Of a stretch of 64,000 bases of DNA, positions 51,093 through 60,643 are shown in pieces. Below the pieces are notes generated by a model. It was given only the letters and a program-made list of their open reading frames with translations, did no database searches and was not told where the DNA came from. The DNA comes from Devosia aurantiaca (GTDB lineage Bacteria; Pseudomonadota; Alphaproteobacteria; Rhizobiales; Devosiaceae), in NCBI RefSeq assembly GCF_011058215.1, contig NZ_JAALFG010000003.1:186001-250000 (forward strand). The letters are read 5' to 3'. Position numbers and translations under genes: made by a program. The stretch's first letter is position 1, and every line of letters begins with the position of its first letter.

Positions 51093-53049
51093 CTCTCGAT
51101 TTTCACCCTAACGGCGCGGCCATGGTCGCGAATGTGGAGCGGCGCGGCGGTAGCGGCTGCGGATCGCTCGACCAGCGCCATAGCGGCATTGTCGGCCTGA
51201 CGCAGCACGACACCGACGGCCAGTAGCGGCTGATCGGCGTCGGCGCTGCGATAGATCAGCGTGCCAGGATCGAAGCGTCGTGGCTCATGGGGGATCAGCC
51301 GCAGGATCTGGGCATCGGCACCAAAACGGCCGGCGAGATAGGCGGGCACGTGATCAGGCTCAGGTGGTCCGGCAGCGATCGGCTGATTGGAGGCGGGTAG
51401 AGCGAGCGGAACAAGGGCGACACGCTCTTGGGCAACCACGCCGGCAGCGTCATGCGGGATGAGGCCGAGATCGACGCCAGCCGCAACCTCGGCAATGCTC
51501 AGGGCTGCGGGGCTTCGGAGAGCGCGGTGACGCCGGTCGGCCCCTTGGCCTTGGCGAAGGGCCAGCGGCGGCGGGGCGGATGCGGGCGCGTCAGCAATTG
51601 CGCACCGCTGTCCAAATAACTTTCGGTGTCGCGTTGGACCGGACCGACAGGGCAGGCCGCGTCCGGTGTTTCATAAGCCGCGTCGATCAGAGGATCTTCC
51701 ACCGGATGGCGGGGGCGGCCGAGAAGGGCATCGACCGCATTGGCGCCGCTCTGGATGCAGCCGCGGCGCGTGAAGAAGCCGGCGGCGCTGCCGGCAAGCG
51801 CGATCGTGTCGATCAGGCCGATGGCTTCGAGGCGGTGGCGCGCCGGGTTCCAGCGACTTTCACCACCGGCCACGTGCCAAAGCGTCAGGTCAGGTTGCCA
51901 GCCACCGCAAACGAGAAGGCGCTCAGTGGAAAGGGCAGGGGCAGCGCTGCCTTCGAGCGCCACAGTCAGCATGGCGCCATTGCGAGACATGGTGGCGAGC
52001 GAAGTCACGGCGCCGGGGGCCTGCACGATGCCATAGGCGCGCGAGAACTCGATAAAGCGCGAGGCAGGCGACGGTCGGCTGTCGACGATGCGGGGAACGG
52101 AGACGCCGATGTCGCTGGCAAGCGTCGCGAGCCGATAGGCTGGGTTGCTGGATGTCGCGAATGCGGCGGAGCGGCCGGGCCAAACACCGAAACGGTAGGC
52201 AAGCTCATAGGCGTTTAGCGTGCCGGTGACGCCCGGCAGGCGATTGCCGGCGAAAATCGGCAAACGCTCGAGCGAGCCGGTGGCAAGGATGATGCGTGCG
52301 GCCTCGAGATCGATGACCCGGCCTTGAGGGGAGCCATCGTCCAAGTCGACGCGATGGACGCGGACCGAACCAGGACGAATTGCAAAGGCGTGGGTGGATT
52401 GCAGCACGGTGATCGCAGCGTTGGCCGAAACCTCACGCGCCAGCCGCGACATGCTTTCGTCCGGGCTGTCCTCACCCTCCTGCGTACCGAAGAGACCAGA
52501 ATGTCCCCCAAGATACGGATTGGCTTCGACCAGAGTCACGCGCAAGCCCGCGCGCGCGGCAGCCAAGGCTCCCGATAGTCCGGCAACGCCAGCGCCGATG
52601 ACGACCAGATCACCGGCTTGCTCGGTGGAACCGGTCGTGGCCCGCCAGGGATGGGCCAGGGCACGCGGCTTATCGAGCGCAAGGCCAAGCGTGCGGCTGG
52701 GCTGAAACAAGCGGCCGAGAGCGCCGGCGGCGTTGCCGCCAAGCGTTACGAACTCGGCGCCATTGGTGGCAGGGGTCCGGGCCATGGGGAGGGCATGCTG
52801 GGGATCGCTGACGAAACTGGCATGGCTGATCGCCGGAGCGCTTCGCAAGGAAAGGCCGAGCGGTTGATTGGCATGCTGCCCGATCGTGTCGATGCCCGAT
52901 GCAAGCACGGCGCTCAGCACGGTGTCGCCGGCAAAGCCCGAGATCTGGTGACCATCGAGCTGAAATTTCAGCGGTCGGGAACGGTCGATCGCGGAGCCGG
53001 CAAAGCCGCGGCGCGTATCGGCGGGCAGGCGATTGTGCTGCGGCCTCAT
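51089..53049 (-). CDS. SoxA-like FAD-dependent oxidoreductase, short form, frameshifted as given
   Basis: About 653 residues after adding one C near 51505, which joins LSEAPQP to LSIAEVAAGVDLGLI. An N-terminal Fer2_4-like domain without cluster Cys (QISGFAGDTVLSAVLASGID) precedes an FAD/NAD domain with the Rossmann motif VVIGAGVAGLSGALAAARAG and ATGSLERLPIFAGNRLPGV. The layout is that of the alpha subunit of heterotetrameric sarcosine oxidase, but that protein is near 1000 residues; here the middle GcvT part seems missing and only a GcvT C-domain-like tail (GTLIYRSADADQPLLAVG) remains. Substrate unknown. It overlaps the partner gene by 4 bases. Confidence 0.65.
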
Positions 53050-54121
53050 GCGACGCGGTCCTCAAGGTGCGGCGCGTATTCGGCGACGCTGGACGTGCGC
53101 AAGTTGCGGTTCACGAGGCGGGCGCCGAACCAGTTGGATTGATGATGCTGTGCCTCGCCCACCAGCCATCGTGCGAGGGCAGGGGCAAGGAAGACGCCGG
53201 CCATGCCTAGGTTTGCCACCACATCCGCCCCCGAGCCCGCCGCGCGCCCGACAGCAGGAGCGCCATCGTCTGTGACCAGCGCGGAGAACGCTGTCTGGCC
53301 CGCTTGCTCGACTTGCCGGTCGGCGCCGAGAAGGCTCCGCATGGAAGATGAAAAGAGCGCAAGATCACCCCGCCCGATGCCCGCGATGCCGCCTTCGGCT
53401 TGCTGCAGCAGGGTCGTTCCCTCGCCGATCTCAAGCATGACCGGCGCGGCGATCGGCTGCGTTGGCGTGGTCAGAATAGTGGCCGCTGGTTGCCGACGAA
53501 AGAGCGTCGGCCATTGTCGCAGCGGCAGCCATGCCATGATGGATTCGGCATCTGCCAAGATCGCCTGCTGCGCCTGAATCGTGTGCCCGTTAGCGTCGAT
53601 CGAAGCCGATCCGTCGAGGGCGATCTGTACGCGGTCCGGCGACAGGCGTGGAACGCCGAGACGATCGAGCCATATGTCGAGTGACGGTTCGAGCACGGGT
53701 CGGTTGAGACGGATCGCATCGCGCAGCACGATACCGCTGCGGGCTCCTCCGAGTACCGATGGCGCGACCGGTTCGGCAGCGATGCGAAAGCCCTGCGCCA
53801 TGTGACGAATGTGGGACAGGGCTTCAATGCCCGCGGGACTTTCAGCAAAAAGATCGGATCGACCCGGCTCGAGGCGCCGCGCCCCGCCACCTTGCCGATG
53901 ATGCGCATCGTCTCGGCAACGCCCTCGGCAAGGAGGGCCCAAGTCTCGGGTCTGGTGATCGGCGCAACAGAAAGCTCGATGCTGCGGGGCAGGCGAAACC
54001 CCGATTGGCTCTCCCCGACAAAGACAACCCTGCGGCCATGAGTACTGGCCAAAAGGCCTGCCAGAAGCCTGGCGAGAGGCGTGGATCCGAAGACCGCAAA
54101 ATCGGCTGGCGCGTCGCTCAT
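53046..54121 (-). CDS. FAD-dependent oxidoreductase (DAO fold, SoxB-like), frameshifted as given
   Basis: About 358 residues after adding one T to the TTTTT near 53850, which joins SSRVDPIF to FAESPAGIEALSHIRH. The N-terminal beta-alpha-beta unit is ADFAVFGSTPLARLLAGLLA, with the glycine pattern altered from GxGxxG. The C-terminal NLGMAGVFLAPALARWLV is characteristic of the D-amino-acid-oxidase fold. ATG 54121 is the preferred start, with TTG 54130 in frame upstream. It forms a two-gene operon with the SoxA-like gene. The weak dinucleotide motif makes the substrate, and even FAD binding, uncertain. Confidence 0.55.
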
Positions 54122-54259
54122 GCCAGGCAAAATTCTGCGACAAGCGGCCCCTGTGGCAATGCGTCCGCCACTTCACGCTTGGTTTTAATGGCTTTCTGCC
54201 GCATTGGGCCTATAGAAAGCCATGCCTTGCCGCGCGTGGCAATCAAGCGTTTGGGGCCC

Positions 54260-55336
54260 ATGATTTTTTGGTTGATCGCCATAGCCGTTACCGCCGTCGC
54301 CTGCGCTGCGTTGTTTTACGCGGCAGCTGGGCGCGAGGTCAACGCGGCCATCCCGAAATCGGGCGAAACAAACAACCATTTCAAGCTGCTACTTGCCGGC
54401 ATCGATGCTGACGTCGCGAGCGGCAAGCTCGGCCCTGATCAGGCGCTGGCGGCACGGGCAGAACTTGCCCGCGAAGTGCTGCGCAGCAAAGGCGACCAGA
54501 GAGCTGAAGCCAAGCCGCTGAGCCAGGGTACCGTGCTCGTGGGACTGGCTGCAGTGGCCGCCTTGAGCCTGGGTCTTTACGCCGTTCTGGGACACCCCGA
54601 CATGCCGGCGCAGCCGCTCGCCGAGCGCACCGATGTCGCTGCGCAAAATCTCGATCTAGACGCTGCGATCGCGCAGATCGAAACGCGGTTGGCGGCTGAT
54701 CCTGGCGACGTCCGGGGCTGGACCGTCGTCGCGCCTGCCTATGTGCAACTCGGCCGCTTCGATGACGCCGCCGAGGCCTATCGCCGCGTGATCGCCCTGT
54801 CCGGACCGACGGCCGAATTGCAGACCGACCTAGCCGAAGCCTTGCTGCTTGGCGCTGGGGAGACAGGATCGGACGAAGCCTTGCAGTTGCTGCAAAGTGC
54901 TGTCGCTAGTGATCCGGCGCATGTCCGTTCGCGGCTTTACCTTGCCGCCGAATACATGCGGCTCGGTCGCTATGCTGAAGCCGTGCCGCTGTGGTCGGCC
55001 GTGCTCGACACCGCGAACGGCGATGAAGCCTGGCTTCCGGCCGCGCGCCAGGGACTTGCCGTGGCGCAAAATGATGGCGTCGACACGACAACCGAAGACC
55101 AGCAGCAGATGATCAGCGGCATGGTCACCGGGCTCTCCGATAGGCTGGCGACTGAGGGTGGAACGGTCGAGGAGTGGACGCAGCTGGTGCGCGCCTACAT
55201 TGTGCTCGACGATCTCGACAACGCGCAGGCGGCCTATGATGATGCCGTCGCCGCTTACCCGGCCGCATTCGATCGTGGCGAACTCGATACGCTCGCGCTC
55301 GGTGCCGGCCTTGTTCTGAATGGAGGTAGCCAGTGA
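54260..55336 (+). CDS. ccmI: Cytochrome c biogenesis protein CcmI (CycH)
   Basis: A 358-residue CcmI protein, which presents apocytochrome c to the heme ligation complex. Two membrane segments (FWLIAIAVTAVACAALFYAA and TVLVGLAAVAALSLGLYAVL) flank a cytoplasmic loop (AREVLRSKGDQ), followed by a TPR domain in the periplasm: DPGDVRGWTVVAPAYVQLGR, then AHVRSRLYLAAEYMRLGRYA. ATG 54260 lies at the start of the membrane segment. The gene begins the ccmI-ccmE-ccmF-ccmH operon, and the stop overlaps the ccmE GTG. Confidence 0.92.
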   Translation: MIFWLIAIAVTAVACAALFYAAAGREVNAAIPKSGETNNHFKLLLAGIDADVASGKLGPDQALAARAELAREVLRSKGDQRAEAKPLSQGTVLVGLAAVAALSLGLYAVLGHPDMPAQPLAERTDVAAQNLDLDAAIAQIETRLAADPGDVRGWTVVAPAYVQLGRFDDAAEAYRRVIALSGPTAELQTDLAEALLLGAGETGSDEALQLLQSAVASDPAHVRSRLYLAAEYMRLGRYAEAVPLWSAVLDTANGDEAWLPAARQGLAVAQNDGVDTTTEDQQQMISGMVTGLSDRLATEGGTVEEWTQLVRAYIVLDDLDNAQAAYDDAVAAYPAAFDRGELDTLALGAGLVLNGGSQ

Positions 55337-55806
55337 CCGCACCTGCTCCCGCCCGCCGCAAGGGCATGACACGCAAGCAGAAGCGCCTGGCGGTGATCGC
55401 CGGTCTGGCTGTAGTGCTGGCAATCGCGACGGCTCTGGTGCTGACGGCGCTGCGTGACCAGATCGTGTTCTTTTATTCGCCGAGCGATGTCACGGCTCGT
55501 GATGTCGCTCCCGGTCAAGCCATTCGCCTGGGCGGCTTGGTCAAGGATGGAAGCTGGGTGCGCAGCGGGCAGGACAATACCTTTGTTGTCACCGATGGCG
55601 GCATGGACATCACCGCCCGCTATGTCGGCATCCTGCCGGACCTCTTCCGCGAGGGGCAGGGCGTCGTGGCTGAGGGCAGCATGGGCACTGACGGGCGCTT
55701 CACCGCAACCAATGTGCTTGCCAAGCACGACGAGAATTACGTGCCCAAGGAAGTGGTGGAAGCGCTCAAGGCGCAGGGCGAGTGGCGGCCGGAGGGCGGC
55801 CAGTGA
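55333..55806 (+). CDS. ccmE: Periplasmic heme chaperone CcmE (CycJ)
   Basis: A 157-residue CcmE with a cytoplasmic basic start (RRKGMTRKQKRL), a membrane anchor (LAVIAGLAVVLAIATALVL) and an OB-fold domain. The heme-binding His132 and Tyr136 are in LAKHDENYVPKE. It receives heme from CcmC and hands it to CcmF/H. GTG 55333 overlaps the ccmI stop by four bases. Confidence 0.94.
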   Translation: MTAPAPARRKGMTRKQKRLAVIAGLAVVLAIATALVLTALRDQIVFFYSPSDVTARDVAPGQAIRLGGLVKDGSWVRSGQDNTFVVTDGGMDITARYVGILPDLFREGQGVVAEGSMGTDGRFTATNVLAKHDENYVPKEVVEALKAQGEWRPEGGQ

Positions 55807-57776
55807 GCATCGAACTCGGCCATTTTTCTCTGATCCTGGCCTTTGCCATCGCGGCCGTTTCGGCCTTGGGCGGGCTTGTGCTTTGGCAGCGCGGTGATCG
55901 GCTGGCCATGGTGTTGCGGCAGGCTTCGGTGCTGCAATTCGTGCTGGTGGCCGTGGCATTCCTGGCGCTGGTGCAAGCCTTTGTCGTCTCCGACTTCAGC
56001 CTTGCCCTGGCCGCCAACAATTCCCATTCGCTGAAGCCGCTGATCTTCAAGATTTCAGGGGTCTGGGGAAACCACGAAGGGTCGATGGTCCTTTGGATCC
56101 TCATCCTCGTGCTCTTTGGCGCGCTGGTCGCCGCCTTTGGCCGGCGCTTGCCGTCCGACCTCAGCAATCTGGTTCTTGGTACGCAGAGCCTGCTGACCGC
56201 GGCGTTCGCGGGTTTTACGCTCTTCACGTCCAATCCCTTCGAGCGCCTGACACAGCCGCCGCTGGAAGGCGCTGACCTCAACCCGGTCCTGCAGGACATC
56301 GGCCTCGCAATCCATCCGCCGCTGCTCTACGCCGGCTATGTCGGCTTTTCGATCTGCTTCTCCTTTGCGATCGCTGCGCTGGTCTCGGGGCGGATCGATC
56401 AGGCTTGGGCGCGCTGGGTGCGGCCCTGGACCATGCTGAGCTGGATCTTCCTGACGCTGGGCATCGCCATGGGCTCCTACTGGGCCTATTACGAACTCGG
56501 CTGGGGCGGCTGGTGGTTCTGGGATCCGGTCGAGAACGCAAGCTTCATGCCTTGGTTGGCCGGCACGGCGCTACTCCACTCAGCGCTGGTGATGGAAAAG
56601 CGCAATGCGCTCAAGATCTGGACGGTCTTTCTCTCCATCATCACCTTCTCGCTGTCGCTTTTGGGCACGTTCCTGGTGCGCTCGGGCATCCTCACCTCGG
56701 TGCATACCTTCGCGAGCGACCCGACGCGGGGCCTCGTCATCCTGTCGATGCTGGCGATCCTGATCGGCGGCGCTTTCCTGCTTTTTGCGCTCCGATCGTC
56801 TTCGCTGCGGCAGGGTGGGCTCTTTGCGCCGATCAGCCGTGAGGGTGCACTGATCCTCAACAACCTGTTCCTGGCCACGGCGGTGGGCGCGGTATTGGTC
56901 GGTACGCTTTATCCGCTGGTGCTCGATGCCTTGACCGGTACGACCATCTCGGTCGGCGCGCCCTTCTTCAATCTCACCTTCGGTGCATTGATGGCGCCGT
57001 TGCTGCTGGTCCTGCCCTTCGGGCCGCTGCTGCCCTGGAAAAGGGCCGATCTTGTTGCTGCCGGTCAGCGGCTGATCGGCATGGCTGCTTTGGCCATCTT
57101 CCTCACCATTCTCATCTCCGCTTTGGGCGGTGTGTCGATCTCGCTGGCGCCGCTTGGGCTACTGCTGGGCTTCTGGGTCACCTTCGGTGCTCTTGCCGAG
57201 GTGATCGAACGCGCCCGCATCGGTCGCATTCCGGCACGGGAGAGCCTGCGCCGCTTGATCGGCCTCCCGCGCTCGATCTGGTCGACCGCGCTTGGTCACT
57301 TGGGACTAGGGTTGACCGTTCTCGGCGTCGTCAGTGTTAGTGCCTGGGAAACCGAGATCGTCACCACGCTCAATCCCGGCGAGAGCACGGAGCTTTCGGG
57401 CTATATCATCGCTTTCGACAGCTTCGATCAGGTGGCGGGTCCCAACTACGTGGCCGATACCGGGCGCTTCACGGTGACCGCTCCAGGCGGTAGAACGGCG
57501 CAACTCGATGCCGAGCGCCGCACCTATGTCGCGAGTGGCATGCCGACCACCGAGGCGGCGATCCAGAGCTATGGATTGTCCCAGCTTTACCTGCAGCTCG
57601 GCGAGCCGCTGGACGACACCCACGTCATTCGCGTCTGGCACAAGCCCTACATCCTGCTGATTTGGCTTGGCGCGCTGGTGATGGCCGGGGCCGGGGTGTT
57701 GTCGCTGACCGATCGCCGCCTGCGCGTCGGTGCACCGCAGCCATCCCGCAAAGCCGTGCCGAAGGCAGCTGAATGA
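55803..57776 (+). CDS. ccmF: Heme lyase subunit CcmF (CycK)
   Basis: A 657-residue membrane protein with about 14-15 helices. The WWD motif is GWGGWWFWDPVENASFMPWL at about residues 235-254, and the conserved His-containing loops AIHPPLLYAGYVG and LTSVHTFASDPTRG are present. CcmF with CcmH and CcmI attaches heme to apocytochrome c. GTG 55803 overlaps the ccmE stop by four bases. The reading frame is intact over 2 kb. Confidence 0.95.
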   Translation: MSIELGHFSLILAFAIAAVSALGGLVLWQRGDRLAMVLRQASVLQFVLVAVAFLALVQAFVVSDFSLALAANNSHSLKPLIFKISGVWGNHEGSMVLWILILVLFGALVAAFGRRLPSDLSNLVLGTQSLLTAAFAGFTLFTSNPFERLTQPPLEGADLNPVLQDIGLAIHPPLLYAGYVGFSICFSFAIAALVSGRIDQAWARWVRPWTMLSWIFLTLGIAMGSYWAYYELGWGGWWFWDPVENASFMPWLAGTALLHSALVMEKRNALKIWTVFLSIITFSLSLLGTFLVRSGILTSVHTFASDPTRGLVILSMLAILIGGAFLLFALRSSSLRQGGLFAPISREGALILNNLFLATAVGAVLVGTLYPLVLDALTGTTISVGAPFFNLTFGALMAPLLLVLPFGPLLPWKRADLVAAGQRLIGMAALAIFLTILISALGGVSISLAPLGLLLGFWVTFGALAEVIERARIGRIPARESLRRLIGLPRSIWSTALGHLGLGLTVLGVVSVSAWETEIVTTLNPGESTELSGYIIAFDSFDQVAGPNYVADTGRFTVTAPGGRTAQLDAERRTYVASGMPTTEAAIQSYGLSQLYLQLGEPLDDTHVIRVWHKPYILLIWLGALVMAGAGVLSLTDRRLRVGAPQPSRKAVPKAAE

Positions 57777-58237
57777 AGCTGCGGGTCCTTATGCTTTGCG
57801 TGCTGCTGTCATTGCCTGGTGCGGCTATGGCGCTAAGCCCCAACGAGATCCTGCCCGATGCCGCGCTCGAGCAGCGGGCGCGCGATATTTCGGCCGGCCT
57901 CCGCTGCCTTGTCTGCCAGAACCAGTCCATCGATGACAGCGATGCCGATCTTGCGCGCGACCTTCGCGTCCTCGTGCGCGAGCGCCTGGTGGCAGGGGAC
58001 AGCAATGCCGAGGTCGAGCAGTTTCTGGTCGATCGCTACGGCGAGTACGTGCTGCTTAACCCACGTCTAGGACTTCACACGATCCTGTTATGGGCGGCCG
58101 CTCCTGTTCTGCTGCTGACAGGCCTTGCGGCGCTGCTGCTGGCGAGACGGAAAAACCACTCTACCGGGGCTGCCGAGTTGACGCCGGAGGAAGCCTCTGC
58201 ACTGGCGGAACTCGACCGGGACGGGCCGCGGGCTTAG
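57773..58237 (+). CDS. ccmH: Cytochrome c maturation thiol protein CcmH (CycL)
   Basis: A 154-residue CcmH. A signal peptide (LMLCVLLSLPGAAMA) is followed by the thioredox motif LRCLVCQNQS with Cys45 and Cys48, and a C-terminal membrane helix (TILLWAAAPVLLLTGLAALL). It reduces the apocytochrome heme-binding cysteines. The ATG overlaps the ccmF stop by four bases. It is the last gene of the operon; an inverted repeat follows. Confidence 0.95.
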   Translation: MKLRVLMLCVLLSLPGAAMALSPNEILPDAALEQRARDISAGLRCLVCQNQSIDDSDADLARDLRVLVRERLVAGDSNAEVEQFLVDRYGEYVLLNPRLGLHTILLWAAAPVLLLTGLAALLLARRKNHSTGAAELTPEEASALAELDRDGPRA

Positions 58238-58253
58238 ACCGCCGCAATCCCGC

Positions 58254-58283
58254 CGCCAACATTGCCAAGGTTTAATGTTGGCG
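58254..58283 (+). promoter_or_regulatory. Perfect 10-bp inverted repeat between ccmH and degP
   Basis: CGCCAACATT (58254-58263) and AATGTTGGCG (58274-58283) pair perfectly around a 10-base loop. No T run follows on either strand, so it is not a typical terminator; it may be an operator or mRNA structure in the 123-base degP upstream region. Confidence 0.45.
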
Positions 58284-58360
58284 CAACTTCACAGAAAGGC
58301 GGGACGTTCCATATCTCTAGGCACAAGCTGTTGAGAGCTTATCCAAGGAGACCAGTTCCG

Positions 58361-59899
58361 ATGCGTTCGACTATCCTTACCCGTACCCGTCGTTGGCTTG
58401 GCGCATCCGCGCTCGCCCTCATGGTCGGCGTAGGCGGCGTTTCCACCGCTTTCGTCATGACCGGTCAGGCCGCCAATGCCCAGGTGCAGAACGCCGCGCA
58501 GATCGTTGTGCCGCAGGCTTCTGTCCAGCAGGGCTTTGCCGACCTCGTCGAGGCCGTAAAGCCCGCCGTCGTGTCCATTCTCGTCGAGGCCCAGGCCCCC
58601 AATGAGAGCGTGCAGCGCGGTGGCCGCAACTTTGAATTCAACTTCCCCGATCTTCCAGAAGACCACCCCTTCCGCGACTTCTTCGACCAGTTCGGTCAGG
58701 AAGGTCCGCGCGGTCCAGGCGGTCGCGGTGGGGAAGCTCGTCCGCGCCAGTTCATGGCTGCCGGTTCAGGCTTCATCACCTCGGCTGATGGCTATGTCGT
58801 GACCAACAATCACGTCGTCGAGGACGCCACCAAGGTCACCGTGATCTTTGATGACGGCAGCGAGCATATTGCAGAAGTTGTTGGTACCGACGAACGTACC
58901 GACCTTGCCGTGCTCAAGATCGAAGGCGAAGACCTTCCCTTCGTGACTTTCGAGAGCGACGACGAACCGAGCCGCGTCGGTGACTGGGTGGTTGCCGTCG
59001 GTAACCCGTTCGGTCTCGGCGGTACCGTGACCGTGGGCGTTATCTCCGGTGCCGGCCGCGATATCGGTGGCTCCAACTATGGCGACTTCCTGCAGATCGA
59101 CGCTGCGGTCAACACCGGTAATTCCGGCGGTCCGGCCTTCAACACCAATGGTGAAGTGGTCGGCGTCAACACGGCCATCTACTCGCCCAACGGCGGCAAT
59201 GTCGGTATCGCCTTCGCCATCCCGGCGCGTACGGTCAAGCAAATCGTCGATCAGCTGGTGACCAACGGAACGGTGACCCGTGGTTATCTCGGCGTTTCCA
59301 TCCAGGACGTGTCCAAGGACATCGCCGATAGTGTCGGTCTGCCTACCCCAAGCGGCGCGATCGTTCGTGAACCGACCGCAGATGGCCCGGCAGTCGCTGC
59401 TGGCATCGAGTCTGGCGACATCATCCTTAAGGTTGATGGCGAAGACATATCCGATGCCCTCGACCTCAGCCGCACCATTGGCAGCAAGTCCCCGGACTCG
59501 ACCGTGGAACTGACCCTGTGGCGCGATGGTGCCGAAACCACCGTTTCGGTCAAGCTCCAGGTTCTCGACGAGACTGCCGCCGCTCCCGAGCAGCCTGCGG
59601 AACCGACCCCGCCGGAAGCCATCCCTGAAGCCGCAACCAGCCTCGGCATGACCGTCGTTCCCAATGGTGACGGCTCGGGTGGTCTGCTGATCCAGAGCGT
59701 CGAGGAAGACACTCCGGCAGCCCAGCGTGGCCTCGCAACGGGCGACGTGATCCTTGAAGTCGACAACACTCCGGTCGCTTCGGCCGCCGAATTCGACCAG
59801 GCTCTGGCCGGCGTTGAAGGCAAGGGTCTGAGCACGGTGCTGCTCAAGGTGTCGCGCAACGGTGACGTCCAGTTCATCGGCCTGCCGATCGAAGAGTAA
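58361..59899 (+). CDS. degP: Do-family serine protease DegP
   Basis: A 512-residue periplasmic protease-chaperone that removes misfolded envelope proteins. A signal peptide (residues about 1-40) precedes the trypsin-like domain with the triad His151 (VTNNHVVED), Asp181 (RTDLAVLKI) and Ser255 (NTGNSGGPAF). Two PDZ domains follow at about 300-390 and 415-505 (GYLGVSIQDVSKDIAD, then GDVILEVDNTPV). ATG 58361 is preferred over upstream in-frame starts because AAGGAG lies 10 bases before it. Neighbours match the cycHJKL-degP order of rhizobia. Confidence 0.93.
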   Translation: MRSTILTRTRRWLGASALALMVGVGGVSTAFVMTGQAANAQVQNAAQIVVPQASVQQGFADLVEAVKPAVVSILVEAQAPNESVQRGGRNFEFNFPDLPEDHPFRDFFDQFGQEGPRGPGGRGGEARPRQFMAAGSGFITSADGYVVTNNHVVEDATKVTVIFDDGSEHIAEVVGTDERTDLAVLKIEGEDLPFVTFESDDEPSRVGDWVVAVGNPFGLGGTVTVGVISGAGRDIGGSNYGDFLQIDAAVNTGNSGGPAFNTNGEVVGVNTAIYSPNGGNVGIAFAIPARTVKQIVDQLVTNGTVTRGYLGVSIQDVSKDIADSVGLPTPSGAIVREPTADGPAVAAGIESGDIILKVDGEDISDALDLSRTIGSKSPDSTVELTLWRDGAETTVSVKLQVLDETAAAPEQPAEPTPPEAIPEAATSLGMTVVPNGDGSGGLLIQSVEEDTPAAQRGLATGDVILEVDNTPVASAAEFDQALAGVEGKGLSTVLLKVSRNGDVQFIGLPIEE

Positions 59900-59905
59900 A
59901 GATCC

Positions 59906-59943
59906 TTGCGGCCCCGAACTTCGGTCCGGGGCCGCAATCTGTC
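59906..59943 (+). terminator. Stem-loop after degP, likely terminator or attenuator
   Basis: TTGCGGCCCC (59906-59915) and GGGGCCGCAA (59928-59937) form a perfect 10-bp stem around a 12-base loop, followed by TCTGTCTG. The T run is weak, so partial read-through into the regulator gene 25 bases on is possible. Confidence 0.65.
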
Positions 59944-59967
59944 TGCCATCACAGCGGAGCGTCGGCC

Positions 59968-60639
59968 GTGAAGATCTTGCTGATCGAGGATGATCGAGAA
60001 GCCGCCAGCTATCTCATGCAGGCGCTGGACGAAGCCGGCCACGTTACCCACCATGCCGCCGATGGCGAGAGCGGCTATGCAATGGCCTCCGGCATGGACT
60101 ACGACGTCCTTATCATCGACCGCATGTTGCCGCGTCGCGATGGTCTTAGCATCGTCGAAAGCCTGCGCGCGGAAGACGACCAGACCCCGGTCCTCATTCT
60201 ATCTGCGCTTGGCGAAGTCGACGACCGCGTGACCGGCCTCCGCGCCGGCGGCGACGATTACCTGACCAAGCCATATGCTTTCACCGAACTTTTGGCGCGC
60301 GTCGAAGTCCTCGCCCGTCGCTCCAGCCCATCGGAGGCGGCAACCAATTACAGCGTCGGCGGCCTGTCGCTCGATCGCCTCAGTCGCAAGGTCGAGCGCG
60401 ATGGTGAAACGATCCTGCTGCAGCCACGCGAATTCCGGCTCCTGGAATACCTGATGAAGAATGCCGGCAAGGTGGTGACGCGCACCATGCTGCTCGAAAA
60501 TGTCTGGGATTATCATTTCGACCCCCAGACCAACGTCATCGACGTCCACATGTCGCGTCTACGCTCCAAGATCGACAAGGGTCATGCCAGCCCATTGCTG
60601 CACACCGTGCGTGGCGCCGGCTATATGATCCGGGACTAA
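59968..60639 (+). CDS. OmpR-family response regulator
   Basis: A 223-residue regulator. The receiver has Asp8-Asp9 (IEDDR), acceptor Asp51 (VLIIDRMLPRRDGL) and Lys in DDYLTKPYAF; the winged-helix domain contains LQPREFRLLEYLMKNAGKVV and DPQTNVIDVHMSRLRSKID. The GTG at 59968 is the start. It is followed by its kinase after 4 bases. In rhizobia an unnamed pair at this place lies between degP and glnE, so it may sense envelope stress. Confidence 0.9.
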   Translation: MKILLIEDDREAASYLMQALDEAGHVTHHAADGESGYAMASGMDYDVLIIDRMLPRRDGLSIVESLRAEDDQTPVLILSALGEVDDRVTGLRAGGDDYLTKPYAFTELLARVEVLARRSSPSEAATNYSVGGLSLDRLSRKVERDGETILLQPREFRLLEYLMKNAGKVVTRTMLLENVWDYHFDPQTNVIDVHMSRLRSKIDKGHASPLLHTVRGAGYMIRD

Positions 60640-60643
60640 GCTC

